This document shows, in pieces, positions 17,745-27,424 of a stretch of DNA of 64,000 nucleotides. The notes under the pieces were generated by a model. That model was not told the DNA's origin, searched no databases, and worked only from the letters and a program-made list of their open reading frames with translations. Each line of letters opens with the position of its first letter. Positions within the stretch are counted from its first letter, which is position 1. The DNA is from Trichococcus ilyis. Its GTDB lineage: Bacteria; Bacillota; Bacilli; Lactobacillales; Aerococcaceae. Position numbers and translations under genes: made by a program. The stretch lies in the NCBI RefSeq assembly GCF_900109135.1, contig NZ_FNYT01000012.1:25355-89354 (forward strand). Reading direction: 5' to 3'.

Positions 17745-18944
17745 ATGGAAAAAGCTCCCCGAAGAGGAAACAAACACGCGAATCGGTATTCCTGGTTCGA
17801 TAAGTGGTTCCTGAACAACAAGTTCGTGACCGTGCTCCTGATCGTCCTGCTGATTTTGTTGATCGTTTTGGTCTTCACGAAGGTCTCCTACCTATTGGGG
17901 CCGATCAGCAGTTTCTTCAGTGTCATCGGCTTTCCGTTGGTGATGGCGGGCATTTTTTATTACATGCTGAATCCGTTTGTGACTTTCATGGAAAAAAAGG
18001 GCATCAAACGTTTCGTCGGGATCTGGGTCGCATTCGTGCTTGTGCTGTTGGGGATGATCTGGGGTTTTGCGATCCTGATCCCAATCATCCGCGACCAGAC
18101 GATCGGAATCGTCCGCGAGTTCCCGAGCTATTGGCAGGCGATCGAAAAAATGACAATCGAATTGGTCAATTATGAATGGTTCACTTCCCTACAGGAACAG
18201 ATCAACCAAGCCAATGCCGATATCTTCAAAAGCGTTTCGGAGAAACTGAATCAACTGTTGTCCAACACTGTCAGCGGATTGGGCAGTGTCGTCGGATTGT
18301 TGACGAATGCGTTTGTGGGAATCGTCACGATGCCGATCATCCTTTATTACTTGCTGAAAGAAGGGGAGAGGTTGCCGCTGAGTTTTCTGCAGTTCTTTCC
18401 CACTAATCTGCGGGAATCGATCGGTGAACTGTTGAAGAAAATCAACACACAGATCAGCCAGTATGTGCGCGGCCAAATCACCGTCGCTTTCTTTGTCGGC
18501 CTGATGTTCGTCATCGGGTATGCCGTCATCGGCATGAAATACGGCATCGTCTTGGGAATACTCGCCGGCTTCCTGAACATCATCCCTTATATGGGTTCTT
18601 TCCTTGCGATGGTGCCTGCAGTGATCGTTGCGATCGTCGATTCGCCTTTGATGCTGGCAAAAGTGCTGCTGGTCTTCTCGATCGAACAATTCATCGAAGG
18701 CCGCGTCATTTCGCCGCAGGTGCTCGGCAGCAACCTTGAAGTCCATCCGGTCACGATCATCTTCGTATTGCTCACGGCCGGGAAGTTGTTCGGGCTGACC
18801 GGCTTCATTTTGGGAATTCCCGGGTACGCTGTGCTGAAGGTCCTGTTCCTGCACATCTTTGAATGGTACAAGGAAATTTCCGGCCTGTATTTGGAGGAAC
18901 CTGAAGCCGAGGAAGGACCGGACGAGGATTATATCCAGGAATAA
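17745..18944 (+). CDS. AI-2E family (UPF0118) transporter
   Basis: A polytopic membrane protein of 399 residues: a cytoplasmic basic N-terminus (about 1-35), two helices (about 35-90), a third at about 95-120, a soluble stretch, then about five helices (200-370), and an acidic tail (EEPEAEEGPDEDY). The family includes TqsA and various Na+/H+ antiporters; substrate cannot be assigned. The start is ATG 17745, with AAGGTG 6 bases before; an upstream in-frame TTG (17730) overlaps the preceding stop. Probably in one transcript with the EIIA gene before and sppA after (24-base gap). Confidence 0.88.
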   Translation: MEKAPRRGNKHANRYSWFDKWFLNNKFVTVLLIVLLILLIVLVFTKVSYLLGPISSFFSVIGFPLVMAGIFYYMLNPFVTFMEKKGIKRFVGIWVAFVLVLLGMIWGFAILIPIIRDQTIGIVREFPSYWQAIEKMTIELVNYEWFTSLQEQINQANADIFKSVSEKLNQLLSNTVSGLGSVVGLLTNAFVGIVTMPIILYYLLKEGERLPLSFLQFFPTNLRESIGELLKKINTQISQYVRGQITVAFFVGLMFVIGYAVIGMKYGIVLGILAGFLNIIPYMGSFLAMVPAVIVAIVDSPLMLAKVLLVFSIEQFIEGRVISPQVLGSNLEVHPVTIIFVLLTAGKLFGLTGFILGIPGYAVLKVLFLHIFEWYKEISGLYLEEPEAEEGPDEDYIQE

Positions 18945-18968
18945 CCGAAAAGAAAAGGGGAATGCTAG

Positions 18969-20009
18969 ATGAACAAAAAGAGATGGATTGCGGTCGCGAT
19001 CGCGTTGGTGCTTTTCGTGGCATCACTCGGCTCGCAATTTCTGTCGACCCGTTTGGCTGACCAGACCGAAGAATCGCTCGGCCAACTGACCGGCAACCTG
19101 ATTCCGGGAACCAGCCTGCAGGAGACCGTCCTGGAAGGCGGTGATGCCAGCAACCGGATCGCGGTGCTCCACGTCGAAGGCGCCATCCAATCCGGGTCAG
19201 GCGGGATGTTGACGGACGGCTCCAGCTATGATCATGATCTGTTTCTGGAACAGCTGCAGGCCATCGAAGAGGACGATACGGTAAAAGCGATCTTCCTGAT
19301 AGTCGACAGTCCGGGTGGCGGTGTGTATGAGAGCGCGGAAGCGCATGACAAATTGTACCGGATTGCCGCTGAAAAGGAAATTCCGGTTTATGCCTCTATG
19401 CAAGGTACGGCTGCAAGCGGAGGGTACTACATCTCTGCAGGCGCAGACAAGATTTATGCTACTGCCGAAACGACCACCGGTTCGATCGGCGTCATCATGC
19501 AGGCGATCGAGTACTCCGGACTGCTTGAAAAATTAGGGATCGAATACAATACCATCAAGTCCGGCAGCCTGAAGGACATCGGATCGCCGGACCGCGACAT
19601 GACGGAAGAAGAACGTGCCTTGCTGCAAGCGTATGTCGATGAAGCGTACCAGCGTTTCGTGACAGTCGTGTCGAACGGAAGAGGAATGCCGGAGGATGAG
19701 GTCCGCGCTGTGGCGAACGGCATGATCTATTCCGGGACTCAAGCCCAGACATTGGGCTTGGTTGACGAAATCGCCTACACGGATGATGCGCTGGAAGCGC
19801 TGAAGACAGCATACGAACTGGAGGACGCCGAAGTGTTCGAGTATGCGTCAACACCCGGCCTGTTCTCCGATTTTTCCTGGTTGTTCGCGCAGGCGGCAGC
19901 CAAGCTGACGAGTCAGGAAAACCAGACGCTTTCCGAACTGCAGCTGCTCCGCGATACCTTCGGGACAACAGCAGCTCCGAGATTGCTATATCTCTACGGA
20001 GGTGAGTGA
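18969..20009 (+). CDS. sppA: Signal peptide peptidase SppA (S49 family)
   Basis: Membrane-anchored Ser/Lys protease that degrades leftover signal peptides. An N-terminal helix (residues 5-22) anchors it; VDSPGGGVYES forms the oxyanion region, GTAASGGYYIS holds the nucleophile Ser about 150, and SGSLKDIGSP holds the general base Lys about 202. 346 residues with a single S49 domain, as in B. subtilis SppA. AAAGGGG precedes ATG. The stop TGA overlaps the next gene's ATG by one base (TGATG). Confidence 0.93.
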   Translation: MNKKRWIAVAIALVLFVASLGSQFLSTRLADQTEESLGQLTGNLIPGTSLQETVLEGGDASNRIAVLHVEGAIQSGSGGMLTDGSSYDHDLFLEQLQAIEEDDTVKAIFLIVDSPGGGVYESAEAHDKLYRIAAEKEIPVYASMQGTAASGGYYISAGADKIYATAETTTGSIGVIMQAIEYSGLLEKLGIEYNTIKSGSLKDIGSPDRDMTEEERALLQAYVDEAYQRFVTVVSNGRGMPEDEVRAVANGMIYSGTQAQTLGLVDEIAYTDDALEALKTAYELEDAEVFEYASTPGLFSDFSWLFAQAAAKLTSQENQTLSELQLLRDTFGTTAAPRLLYLYGGE

Positions 20010-20578
20010 TGATGGAGGATAGAACGGTTACGCATGAAGAACGTTTGGAGCAGATCCGGCAAAAGAAGGCAGCCTGGGAGGAAGCAGAGCGGTTTTCCGA
20101 TCAGCAAGAACGCCCGTTCCACCGCTATCCCGATTACGTATTCGCCGGTTTCTGGATCCGCTTCTTTGCCTACCTCACTGATCTGCTGATCGTGCAGGCC
20201 TTGGTGGCGATCCTGATCAATCCAGTTTTTGCTTTGATCGGCATCCGGATGCACGGAGATTCCCCTTATACGCTTTACGGATTTTTCCAGCTGCTTGTTT
20301 TGGTCGGCTACTTTGTACTGACGACGAAATACACGAATGGCCAAACCTTGGGCAAGATGATTTTCGGCATCCGCGTCGTCTGTTTCAAGGAAGAAAAACT
20401 CAGTTGGCCTACAGTCCTGATCCGCGAAGGCATCGGCCGTTGCATCGGCAAAACCGTTGCTGTGGTCTATTTGATCGCTGCTTTTCAGAACAAAAAACAG
20501 CATCCGATCGATATGCTTTGCGACACCTCGGTCGTGACCGAAAACAGTGTCCGGGCTCTGTTGGAAGGCTGTCAATGA
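20009..20578 (+). CDS. RDD family membrane protein
   Basis: A 189-residue protein with a charged N-terminal coil (about 1-40), then the RDD domain: YVFAGFWIRFFAYLTDLLIV, a helix near 85-105, and TNGQTLGKMIFGIRVV. Three membrane helices are expected. Role unknown; RDD proteins include proposed transporters. ATG 20009 gives a TGATG overlap with sppA and a 6-base spacing from GGAGG; ATG 20012 is equally possible. This sppA-RDD pairing also occurs in other Bacillota. Followed by a strong terminator. Confidence 0.85.
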   Translation: MMEDRTVTHEERLEQIRQKKAAWEEAERFSDQQERPFHRYPDYVFAGFWIRFFAYLTDLLIVQALVAILINPVFALIGIRMHGDSPYTLYGFFQLLVLVGYFVLTTKYTNGQTLGKMIFGIRVVCFKEEKLSWPTVLIREGIGRCIGKTVAVVYLIAAFQNKKQHPIDMLCDTSVVTENSVRALLEGCQ

Positions 20579-20591
20579 GAAGAATGCTCAT

Positions 20592-20635
20592 AAAAAGGCA
20601 TGCACCCGGAGATTTTCGGGCGCATGCCTTTTTGT
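20592..20635 (+). terminator. Terminator after the sppA-RDD operon
   Basis: AAAAAGGCATGC (20592-20603) pairs with GCATGCCTTTTT (20622-20633); the inner ACCCG/CGGGC extends the stem. Confidence 0.85.
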
Positions 20636-20702
20636 TATGGGCAGATCTGATATGGACGGGTTTTTTTGTTGGCCGGAGGAGGGACCTCGCCACCTTTCTT
20701 GC

Positions 20703-20741
20703 TTGCAAATTCCGGCAACAGCGTTATACTTGTTATATAAC
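20703..20741 (+). promoter_or_regulatory. Promoter and likely autoregulatory operator of the YtrA-type regulator
   Basis: TTGCAA (20703-20708), 16 bases, TATACT (20725-20730). Over and just after the -10 lie GTTATA (20723-20728) and the perfect palindrome GTTATATAAC (20732-20741), so the first and last hexamers form an inverted repeat with a 7-base centre. GntR/YtrA regulators commonly repress their own operon from such a site. Confidence 0.6.
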
Positions 20742-20758
20742 GGACAGGAGGGGTAGAA

Positions 20759-21160
20759 ATGTTCATTGAGATTCTTCCGAATAGCGAAACGCCGATCTAT
20801 ACACAACTGATGTACCAGATCAAAATGGGGATACTCAAAGGGGAATGGTCATTCGGTGAGGGGTTGCCGAGCGTCCGGAGTTTGGCCAGTGAATTGGGCA
20901 TCAACATGCATACCGTAAACAAAGCCTATAACCTGTTGGCTGACGAAGGCATCCTGGAAAAGAACCAGAAAGGCTATTTCGTCAGTGAACGCGCCGCGAT
21001 TGCATCCAATGAGCGGACAAAGGCGGCGATCCAGGACAAGCTCAAGGAAATCCTGATCGACAAGCATATTTTTGAGGTCAATGAAGAAACGTTCAATGGC
21101 TGGCTGAACGAAATCGAGAAAGAACTGAAAGGGGAGGAGAAGGCACATGCTGATCTTTAG
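20759..21160 (+). CDS. GntR family transcriptional regulator, YtrA subfamily
   Basis: 133 residues: a winged helix-turn-helix (PIYTQLMYQIKMGIL, GLPSVRSLASELGIN, TVNKAYNLLADEGIL, about residues 10-75) followed by only a short helical tail, as in the YtrA subfamily, which lacks a large ligand-binding domain. Such regulators usually repress the transporter or membrane-protein genes they are linked to. It overlaps the next gene by 14 bases, so the DUF1648 protein is the expected target. Confidence 0.9.
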   Translation: MFIEILPNSETPIYTQLMYQIKMGILKGEWSFGEGLPSVRSLASELGINMHTVNKAYNLLADEGILEKNQKGYFVSERAAIASNERTKAAIQDKLKEILIDKHIFEVNEETFNGWLNEIEKELKGEEKAHADL

Positions 21161-22283
21161 TTGGTTCATGGTGATTCTGTTTTTGCTGATTGGGGTGATC
21201 AATGGCATCACACCGTATTACAGCCGCTTGGGGACGCCGTTCGGAGTGACGGTTCCGACATCGCATCAGCGGGATCCCTATGTTTTGAAGCTGAAAAAAG
21301 CGTTCCTGTACCAAAATGTGGTCGGGAGTTTGCTGCTGGCCGCGCCGATCCTTTTCTTTCTCCGTTGGGAGGACGCCGAAAAAGCGGAGTTGTTTACCAG
21401 CATCTATGTCACGGTCGCGATGTTCGGCTTCATTTTTCTTTCTTTCTTGCTTTATCTGCAAAAGCGGAAACAACTCCGCAGCTGGAAAGAAGCAAACGGC
21501 ATCAAAATCGAATCGAAAAAAGCCAAAATCGTCATCGATACCGCCTATCAAAAGGATCTGAAGGTGGTCTCCCATTCGGTGTTCATTTCTGCGCAACTGT
21601 TCATCCTGATGGTGACGGTGGCGGTCACGCTCTACTTTTATGATCAGATACCTGAGCGCTTCCCGGTTCACTGGAACAGTTCGAATGAACCGGATCGGAT
21701 CGTGGACAAAACCTATTTGAATGTATTTATGCTGCCGGCGCTGCAGTTGCTGATGATTCCGTTGATGTTTTTCAGCCACTATTCCTTCATCAAATCGAAA
21801 CAGAAGATTTCGCCTTATCTGTCCGATCTTTCGAGCAAGCAGAGCAAGCTTTTCCGCCAGGCGTGGTCCTATTATTTCCTGGTCGTGACAGTGATGACGC
21901 AACTGCTGTTGAGCGGCATCCATTTCTTTTCCTTGTTCTTTGCCGATCAGGGGGCCGAATGGATCATCGGGATGACGATTCCTTTCGTGGTCATCATAGT
22001 GGGTTACAGCGTCTATCTGACTTGGAAATACGGCCAAGGCGGCGAAAAGCTGTTCCTGAACGAAGCCGGGGAATTGCCGGATGAGGTGACGGAAGCGGAT
22101 GAAGAGGCCTACTGGAAATGGGGCGTCTGGTATTACAATCCCGAAGACCCGGCGATTTTTGTCGAAAAACGGTTTGGCATCGGCAGCACGCTGAATATGG
22201 CAAGATGGCAATCGTGGGCGTTCATCGGAGCGCTGCTGGTTTTCGTCGCACTGACAGTTGTGCTTTCATTCGCGATGGAATAA
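21147..22283 (+). CDS. DUF1648/DUF5808 multi-pass membrane protein
   Basis: 378 residues with about eight membrane helices. A central YDQIPERFPVHWNSSNEPDRI matches the DUF1648 motif (IPxHWNxxGxxD), and the C-terminal KWGVWYYNPEDPAIFVEKR with GIGSTLNMAR matches DUF5808. Relatives linked to YtrA-type regulators are thought to sense or respond to envelope stress, but function is not established. It starts within the regulator gene (14-base overlap) with GGGGAGGAG upstream of ATG. Confidence 0.82.
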   Translation: MLIFSWFMVILFLLIGVINGITPYYSRLGTPFGVTVPTSHQRDPYVLKLKKAFLYQNVVGSLLLAAPILFFLRWEDAEKAELFTSIYVTVAMFGFIFLSFLLYLQKRKQLRSWKEANGIKIESKKAKIVIDTAYQKDLKVVSHSVFISAQLFILMVTVAVTLYFYDQIPERFPVHWNSSNEPDRIVDKTYLNVFMLPALQLLMIPLMFFSHYSFIKSKQKISPYLSDLSSKQSKLFRQAWSYYFLVVTVMTQLLLSGIHFFSLFFADQGAEWIIGMTIPFVVIIVGYSVYLTWKYGQGGEKLFLNEAGELPDEVTEADEEAYWKWGVWYYNPEDPAIFVEKRFGIGSTLNMARWQSWAFIGALLVFVALTVVLSFAME

Positions 22284-22293
22284 GGAGCTGCAC

Positions 22294-22338
22294 AGAAAAA
22301 CAGAGGCGTTGTCCCATTCCGGGACAGCGCCTCTGTTT
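22294..22338. terminator. Bidirectional terminator between DUF1648 gene and gatD
   Basis: AAAACAGAGGCGTTGTCCC pairs with GGGACAGCGCCTCTGTTTT over a short loop (with one G-T), flanked by A- and T-runs, and serves two convergent genes. Confidence 0.85.
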
Positions 22339-22343
22339 TTCGA

Positions 22344-23003
22344 TCAGCTGGTCTTTTTGATGTGTTGGGCAACGGCCAAATCGACGATGCGGTTCGCCAA
22401 GTGGATGTTGCGGACCAGCAGCGGTCCATGGAAATAGGAACAGAAGACATTTTTGTAGCGGGCGCCTTCGGTCTTGTCTTCACCGTTGTTGCCCATCCCT
22501 TTTTCGACTTTTCCCAACGGACGCATGTTTTCGCCAAGGAAGGTCCTACCGTTGTGGTTTTCGAAACCTTCATAGGTCTCGTTGAATTCCTCGCTGCGGA
22601 TGGTGATGTCGCCGATGAAGCGGTTGTTGTCCTGGCTTAGGGTATAGTGATCCAAGGCGCTGATGCCGGGGATTTTGTTGCCGGAGGCATCCATGTAGTA
22701 GTGCCCCAACAATTGGTAGCCGCCGCAGATAGCAAGCACAACGCCATCGTTTTCGATATATTTTTTGATGTCTGCTGCTTTGGCCTGAATGTCCTTGGAG
22801 ACGATGAACTGTTCGTAATCCTGGCCCCCTCCGAAAAAGACGAGGTCATATTTTTCGGGATCGAACGGCTGATCCAGACTGATGATTTCGGTTTCGAAAT
22901 CGATGCCTTTTTCACGGGCGCAGTACTGGAGCATCAAAAGATTGCCGTTGTCGCCGTATGTGTTCAGCAGGTTGCCGTACAAATGGCAGATACGTAGTCG
23001 CAT
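22344..23003 (-). CDS. gatD: Lipid II isoglutaminyl synthase, glutaminase subunit
   Basis: Class I glutamine amidotransferase (CobB/CobQ-like) that releases ammonia from glutamine for MurT, which amidates the D-Glu of lipid II. The nucleophile is in [11 protein letters not shown] (Cys about 93) and the base in SYFHGPLL (His about 192). 219 residues, normal. Its ATG follows the murT stop directly, so the pair is one translationally coupled operon. Confidence 0.93.
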   Translation of the reverse strand: MRLRICHLYGNLLNTYGDNGNLLMLQYCAREKGIDFETEIISLDQPFDPEKYDLVFFGGGQDYEQFIVSKDIQAKAADIKKYIENDGVVLAICGGYQLLGHYYMDASGNKIPGISALDHYTLSQDNNRFIGDITIRSEEFNETYEGFENHNGRTFLGENMRPLGKVEKGMGNNGEDKTEGARYKNVFCSYFHGPLLVRNIHLANRIVDLAVAQHIKKTS

Positions 23004-24356
23004 TTATTTCATCCTTTCCGCGATATAGCCTTGATTCGCCAACTCTTTGCGGAGTTGCAGCACAGCGGTATACGTTGCCATCACATAGATTTTTTTCGTC
23101 GGAGCCTTTTTGAAAGCTTTGATGACGTCCGTTATCTCCGGCAAAACTTCCAGCTTTTCGTCCGGAATGCCGGCGACCTTCATGCGCAAGGTCAATTCTT
23201 TTTGGCGGATGCCGCTGACGGTCACTTTCGGAATGTCAAAATCCAAAAATTGCTCGTAATTGCCGTCCCAGATCCAACTGACATCGGTTCCGTCTGCCGG
23301 CCTATCATTCAGGATCGAGACGACGCTGAATGGCTCGTCTTCATAATGCAGGAGGTCGATGACCTGATTCAGCCCCACCGGATTTTTGATCAGGTTCAGG
23401 ATGATTTCCTTGTCATCTACCGTGATCGTTTCCTGGCGGCCGAATTTTTGCTGGGCAGCCGAGAAGCCGGCCTGGATCTGTTCCGGCGTCAATCCGAAAT
23501 GCTTGCCGACCGAATAAGCGGCCAATGCATTGTAGACGTTATAGAGACCGGCAACATTCGTGTGGAACGGATGTCCATCGATTTCAAAGGAAGAACTGTT
23601 GTGCGTCAGCTTGTCGACCTTAGTGACCGCATAAGTCAGTTCCGGACGTTTGAAGTTGCAATGCGGGCAGTAGTATTTCCCGAGGTTGCTGTAGGTATTG
23701 AATCTGTAGCGCAGAATGTGTTGGCATTTCGGACAAAGCACGCCGTCCGTGTTGTAATGCGCCAAAGTGTCGCCGTCGGGCGCATGGTTGAAGCCGAAAT
23801 AGATCTGCTTGTTGACCAATTCTTTTGAGTTGAAGATCGGGCTGTCGCCGTTCGCCAGAATGACGGCATCCGGTGCGAGAGCAGCGCCGTCGATCATTTT
23901 TTGGTAAATCGTATAGATTTCACCGAACCGGTCCATCTGATCGCGGAAAACGTTCGTATTGACAATGACTTTCGGCTTGATGAACTTCGTCACCTTGACC
24001 AGGCTGGCTTCATCGACCTCCAAAACAGCGAAAACCCGTTCCTTCTTGGTTTTGCGCGAATAGCCTTCCAGGAAAGTGGAGATGATGCCTTGCTCCATGT
24101 TGGCGCCGGTCGGATTCGTCAAAATATTCGGGAATTTCTGCTGCAGTACATGATAAGTCAAAGATGTCGTCAGCGTTTTGCCGTTCGTGCCGGTGACGAT
24201 GACGACATCGAAATTTTCGGAAAGGTGTTGCAACACATCGGGATCCAATTTGACGGCCAGTTTGCCCGGCAGGCTGGTGCCGCCTTTGGTGAATGTCTGA
24301 AGACCCCATTGGGCGATTTTCCCGATATTGATTGCTAGTGAACCGCGGATAGTCAA
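23004..24356 (-). CDS. murT: Lipid II isoglutaminyl synthase, MurT subunit
   Basis: Mur-ligase-like ATPase that with GatD turns the alpha-carboxyl of D-Glu in lipid II into D-isoglutamine, needed for efficient cross-linking in many Gram-positives. Visible are the P-loop VTGTNGKTLTT (about 53-63), a zinc ribbon inserted in the central domain (CPKC and CPHC), and the C-terminal DUF1727 domain with LNDRPADGTDVSWIWD. 450 residues. The start is TTG with TAAGGAG about 10 bases upstream. Confidence 0.93.
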   Translation of the reverse strand: MTIRGSLAINIGKIAQWGLQTFTKGGTSLPGKLAVKLDPDVLQHLSENFDVVIVTGTNGKTLTTSLTYHVLQQKFPNILTNPTGANMEQGIISTFLEGYSRKTKKERVFAVLEVDEASLVKVTKFIKPKVIVNTNVFRDQMDRFGEIYTIYQKMIDGAALAPDAVILANGDSPIFNSKELVNKQIYFGFNHAPDGDTLAHYNTDGVLCPKCQHILRYRFNTYSNLGKYYCPHCNFKRPELTYAVTKVDKLTHNSSSFEIDGHPFHTNVAGLYNVYNALAAYSVGKHFGLTPEQIQAGFSAAQQKFGRQETITVDDKEIILNLIKNPVGLNQVIDLLHYEDEPFSVVSILNDRPADGTDVSWIWDGNYEQFLDFDIPKVTVSGIRQKELTLRMKVAGIPDEKLEVLPEITDVIKAFKKAPTKKIYVMATYTAVLQLRKELANQGYIAERMK

Positions 24357-24526
24357 ATAAATTCGCTCCTTACTTATGTATCTCTTGCCATCATAGCATA
24401 TAACAAGGCATTTTTCGATAGCGTTAGTATAGCAGAATTCGCCCGGATTGAATATTTTAAGGTGCCTTCACGTGTCAGAAACGGGCGTTTTGCGTTCCGG
24501 AACGAGACCGCTGATCGTGAATTTTA

Positions 24527-24555
24527 TTGACTTTGGGGCCATTTCCTACTATCAT
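24527..24555 (+). promoter_or_regulatory. Promoter of the tdk-prfA-prmC operon
   Basis: TTGACT (24527-24532), 17 bases, TATCAT (24550-24555). Transcription should start near 24562, leaving a leader of about 165 bases before tdk. The rest of the gap back to 24357 shows no gene. Confidence 0.7.
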
Positions 24556-24629
24556 TATACGGGATGTTATTCAGTTTTATGTCAGCCGCAGCCTTGCCGG
24601 AGCGGCCTGATGAAAGTGAGATAATAGAG

Positions 24630-24685
24630 GGTCGGAAAGAGGATGACAAATGGGGCATCCTTTCTTTTTGCAGGAAATTCCGACC
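24630..24685 (+). promoter_or_regulatory. Long nested hairpin in the tdk leader
   Basis: GGTCGGAA (24630-24637) pairs perfectly with TTCCGACC (24678-24685); inside, AGGATG pairs with CATCCT (24640-24645 / 24656-24661), followed by TTCTTTTTG. The inner hairpin plus T-run looks like a terminator, which the outer stem encloses. An attenuator is possible; no known riboswitch is recognised. Confidence 0.4.
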
Positions 24686-24728
24686 AATGAATGGAAACAG
24701 GCGACTTTCTGTTGGAAAGGTGGACATG

Positions 24729-25310
24729 ATGGCACAGTTATTTTTTAAATACGGGGCGATGAACAGCGGGAAATCGATCGAAATCCTGAAAGTAGCCTAC
24801 AATTATGAAGAGCAGAACAAGTCGGTGATGATTTTCACGAGCGCGATCGATGACCGTGACGGCGTCGGCTACGTCTCGAGCCGCATAGGCTTGAAGCGCG
24901 AGGCCATTCCGATTGCGGATGATACGGATGTGTTCCTTGCGGTCAGTGAAAATCCGGAAAAGCCCTCCTGCATTTTGGTGGACGAATCCCAGTTTCTGTC
25001 AAAAGCGCATGTCATCCAGTTGGCAGGCATCGTCGACGAATTGGCGATCCCGGTGATGGCGTTCGGCTTGAAGAATGATTTCCTGAACGAATTGTTCGAA
25101 GGCTCAAAGTATCTGCTGCTTTATGCGGATAAGATAGAAGAAATAAAAACAATCTGCTGGTTCTGCCATAAAAAAGCAATCATGAACATGCGCGTTGTGG
25201 ACGGAAAACCGGTTTACACCGGCGAACAGATCCAGATCGGCGGAAACGAATCCTATCTTCCCGTCTGCCGCAACCATTACCACCATCCGCCGTTGTCCCA
25301 GACAAGATAA
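24729..25310 (+). CDS. tdk: Thymidine kinase
   Basis: Salvages thymidine to dTMP. The type II TK fold shows the P-loop YGAMNSGKS (about 8-16), the DESQFL Walker B-like element, and a C-terminal lasso/zinc region with CWFCHKKA and a later Cys near [12 protein letters not shown]. 193 residues from ATG 24729; AAAGG is 8 bases upstream. A much longer in-frame extension begins at 24564 but lies right at the expected transcription start and has no family counterpart. First gene of the tdk-prfA-prmC unit, an order also seen in other lactic acid bacteria. Confidence 0.93.
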   Translation: MAQLFFKYGAMNSGKSIEILKVAYNYEEQNKSVMIFTSAIDDRDGVGYVSSRIGLKREAIPIADDTDVFLAVSENPEKPSCILVDESQFLSKAHVIQLAGIVDELAIPVMAFGLKNDFLNELFEGSKYLLLYADKIEEIKTICWFCHKKAIMNMRVVDGKPVYTGEQIQIGGNESYLPVCRNHYHHPPLSQTR

Positions 25311-25343
25311 TCAGATACAAAAAAAGAGGAGTTTGAAAAAGTT

Positions 25344-26423
25344 ATGTATGATCAATTAGATGCATTCATTATCCGTTATGAAGAGCTTTCGGAACTGCTG
25401 AGCGATCCGGAAGTCCTTGCCGATACGAAACGCTTCCTGGAATTGACCAAGGAAGAAGCGGGATTGCGCGAAAAAGTTGCGACCTTCAAGCGCTACAAAG
25501 AAGTCGAAAGCGAAATCGCCGATACCGAAGAACTGTTGTCAGAGAAGCTGGATGATGACATGGCGGCCATGGCAAAAGAGGAATTGAACGACTTAAAAAA
25601 AGAAAAGACCGAGCTTGAGGGACGCATCAAAGTGCTGTTGCTGCCGACCGATCCGAACGACGACAAAAACATCATCATGGAAATCCGCGGAGCTGCCGGC
25701 GGGGATGAAGCAGCCCTATTCGCAGGCACGCTGTTCACCATGTACAGCAAATACGCCGAGAGCCAAGGCTGGCGGGTTGAAGTCATGGACGCGAACATCA
25801 CCGGCATCGGCGGATACAAAGAGATCATTTTGATGATCAGCGGGAACGGCGCCTATTCCAAACTGAAGTACGAGAGCGGCGCGCACCGTGTCCAACGCGT
25901 ACCGGAGACAGAATCGCAGGGGCGCGTGCATACTTCTACAGCTACCGTTGTCGTCCTGCCTGAAGCGGAAGAGGTCGAATTGGTCATCGAAGACAAAGAC
26001 ATCCGCACGGATATCTATCACGCCAGCGGAGCCGGCGGGCAGCATGTCAACAAGACGGCATCCGCAGTCCGTTTGACCCACTTGCCGACCGGAATCGCCG
26101 TCGCCATGCAGGATGAGCGTTCCCAGATCAAAAACCGCGAGAAGGCCATGAAAGTTTTGCGGACGCGGGTATACGACAAACTTTCTTCGGAAGCACAGTC
26201 CGAGTATGATGCGACCCGCAAGTCGGCAGTCGGAACAGGCGACCGTTCCGAGCGGATCCGCACCTACAACTTCCCCCAAAACCGGGTGACGGACCACCGT
26301 ATCGGCTTGACGCTGCAAAAGTTGGATACGATTTTGAGCGGAAAATTGGATGAAATCATCGATGCCCTGATCATGGCGGATCAGACGCAAAAATTGGAGT
26401 CATTGAACAATGGGGGAATCTAA
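25344..26423 (+). CDS. prfA: Peptide chain release factor 1
   Basis: Terminates translation at UAA and UAG. The stop-codon reader is PET (residues about 187-189, PxT of RF1, not SPF of RF2) and the peptidyl-hydrolysis motif GGQ is at 231-233 within [11 protein letters not shown]. 359 residues. AGAGGAG lies upstream. It overlaps prmC by 14 bases; PrmC methylates the GGQ glutamine, so the coupling is functionally sensible. Confidence 0.97.
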   Translation: MYDQLDAFIIRYEELSELLSDPEVLADTKRFLELTKEEAGLREKVATFKRYKEVESEIADTEELLSEKLDDDMAAMAKEELNDLKKEKTELEGRIKVLLLPTDPNDDKNIIMEIRGAAGGDEAALFAGTLFTMYSKYAESQGWRVEVMDANITGIGGYKEIILMISGNGAYSKLKYESGAHRVQRVPETESQGRVHTSTATVVVLPEAEEVELVIEDKDIRTDIYHASGAGGQHVNKTASAVRLTHLPTGIAVAMQDERSQIKNREKAMKVLRTRVYDKLSSEAQSEYDATRKSAVGTGDRSERIRTYNFPQNRVTDHRIGLTLQKLDTILSGKLDEIIDALIMADQTQKLESLNNGGI

Positions 26424-27258
26424 GCAGCTCAGCTACCAACAAGCCCTGCAGAATGGCGCGCTTTTCCTGGAACAGCACGAAAAAAGTCCGTTGGCTGCGG
26501 AAAGGTTGCTCCTGGACCGACTGGGCTGGACGAAAACGGATCTGCTGATGCGTTTTGCCGATCCGATCACAGACGAGGAGTACAAGCAGTATTTCAGCGA
26601 CATCAAAGAGTACGTCTCGGGCAAACCGATCCAATACATCGTAGGCGTTGAATGGTTCTACGGTTATCCTTTGAAAGTCACGGAAGCCACTTTGATTCCG
26701 CGTCCGGAAACGGAGGAGCTCGTCCAACGGGCCCTGCAGTGTCTGGAAGGGAAGGGTCCGCAGAAGGTTCTGGACATCGGGACAGGATCCGGCGCTATTG
26801 CCATTGCGATGAAAAAGGAACGGCCGCAGGACGAAGTGACGGCCACGGATCTGTCGGAAGAGGCATTGGCAGTGGCGAAAGAGAACGCCAGACAGCTGGG
26901 GGCCGATATCCGCTTCCTGCAGGGAGATCTGCTTGAACCCGTCCAACTGGAGACGTTCGACTGCATCATCAGCAATCCGCCATACATCAGTGAAGACGAG
27001 ATCGATTTGATGGACCGCTCCGTATTGGATTTCGAACCGCATTCGGCCCTGTTCGCCGATCATGACGGCCTGGATCTTTACCAAAAGATGGCCTTCACGC
27101 TTCCGTTCCACTTGAAGACGGATGGCTGCCTGTTCATGGAAATCGGCTTCAACCAAGGCGAAAAATTACTGGAGCTCTACAAAAAAGCATTCCCCGACAA
27201 GATGGTGACGATCGAAAAAGACCTTTCCGGCCTCGACCGCATGCTGATAGTCAAATAA
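26410..27258 (+). CDS. prmC: Peptide chain release factor N5-glutamine methyltransferase
   Basis: SAM-dependent methylase of the GGQ glutamine in RF1/RF2. An N-terminal helical domain (about 1-80) is followed by the Rossmann fold with [14 protein letters not shown] (motif I) and the catalytic NPPYIS. 282 residues. Its ATG lies within the end of prfA. Confidence 0.95.
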   Translation: MGESKQLSYQQALQNGALFLEQHEKSPLAAERLLLDRLGWTKTDLLMRFADPITDEEYKQYFSDIKEYVSGKPIQYIVGVEWFYGYPLKVTEATLIPRPETEELVQRALQCLEGKGPQKVLDIGTGSGAIAIAMKKERPQDEVTATDLSEEALAVAKENARQLGADIRFLQGDLLEPVQLETFDCIISNPPYISEDEIDLMDRSVLDFEPHSALFADHDGLDLYQKMAFTLPFHLKTDGCLFMEIGFNQGEKLLELYKKAFPDKMVTIEKDLSGLDRMLIVK

Positions 27259-27341
27259 GAAAAGCAGCGCTGGTTCGCCAGCCAACCAGTACCTCAAATA
27301 GATTATGAAAAGAATCGCCTGTTATCCATGGGCAATAAATG

Positions 27342-27371
27342 GCTGCGGGCAATTGCCGCGGCTATTTTTTT
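27342..27371 (+). terminator. Terminator between prmC and sua5
   Basis: GCTGCGG (27342-27348) pairs with CCGCGGC (27356-27362) over GCAATTG, followed by TATTTTTTTA. It sits in the 166-base gap between prmC and the next start codon, in the same direction, so it should end or attenuate the tdk-prfA-prmC message. Confidence 0.65.
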
Positions 27372-27424
27372 ACCTGCACAGCGCGTTGCTTGCTGATACA
27401 CCCAGAAAGGAGCAAAAACATAGG

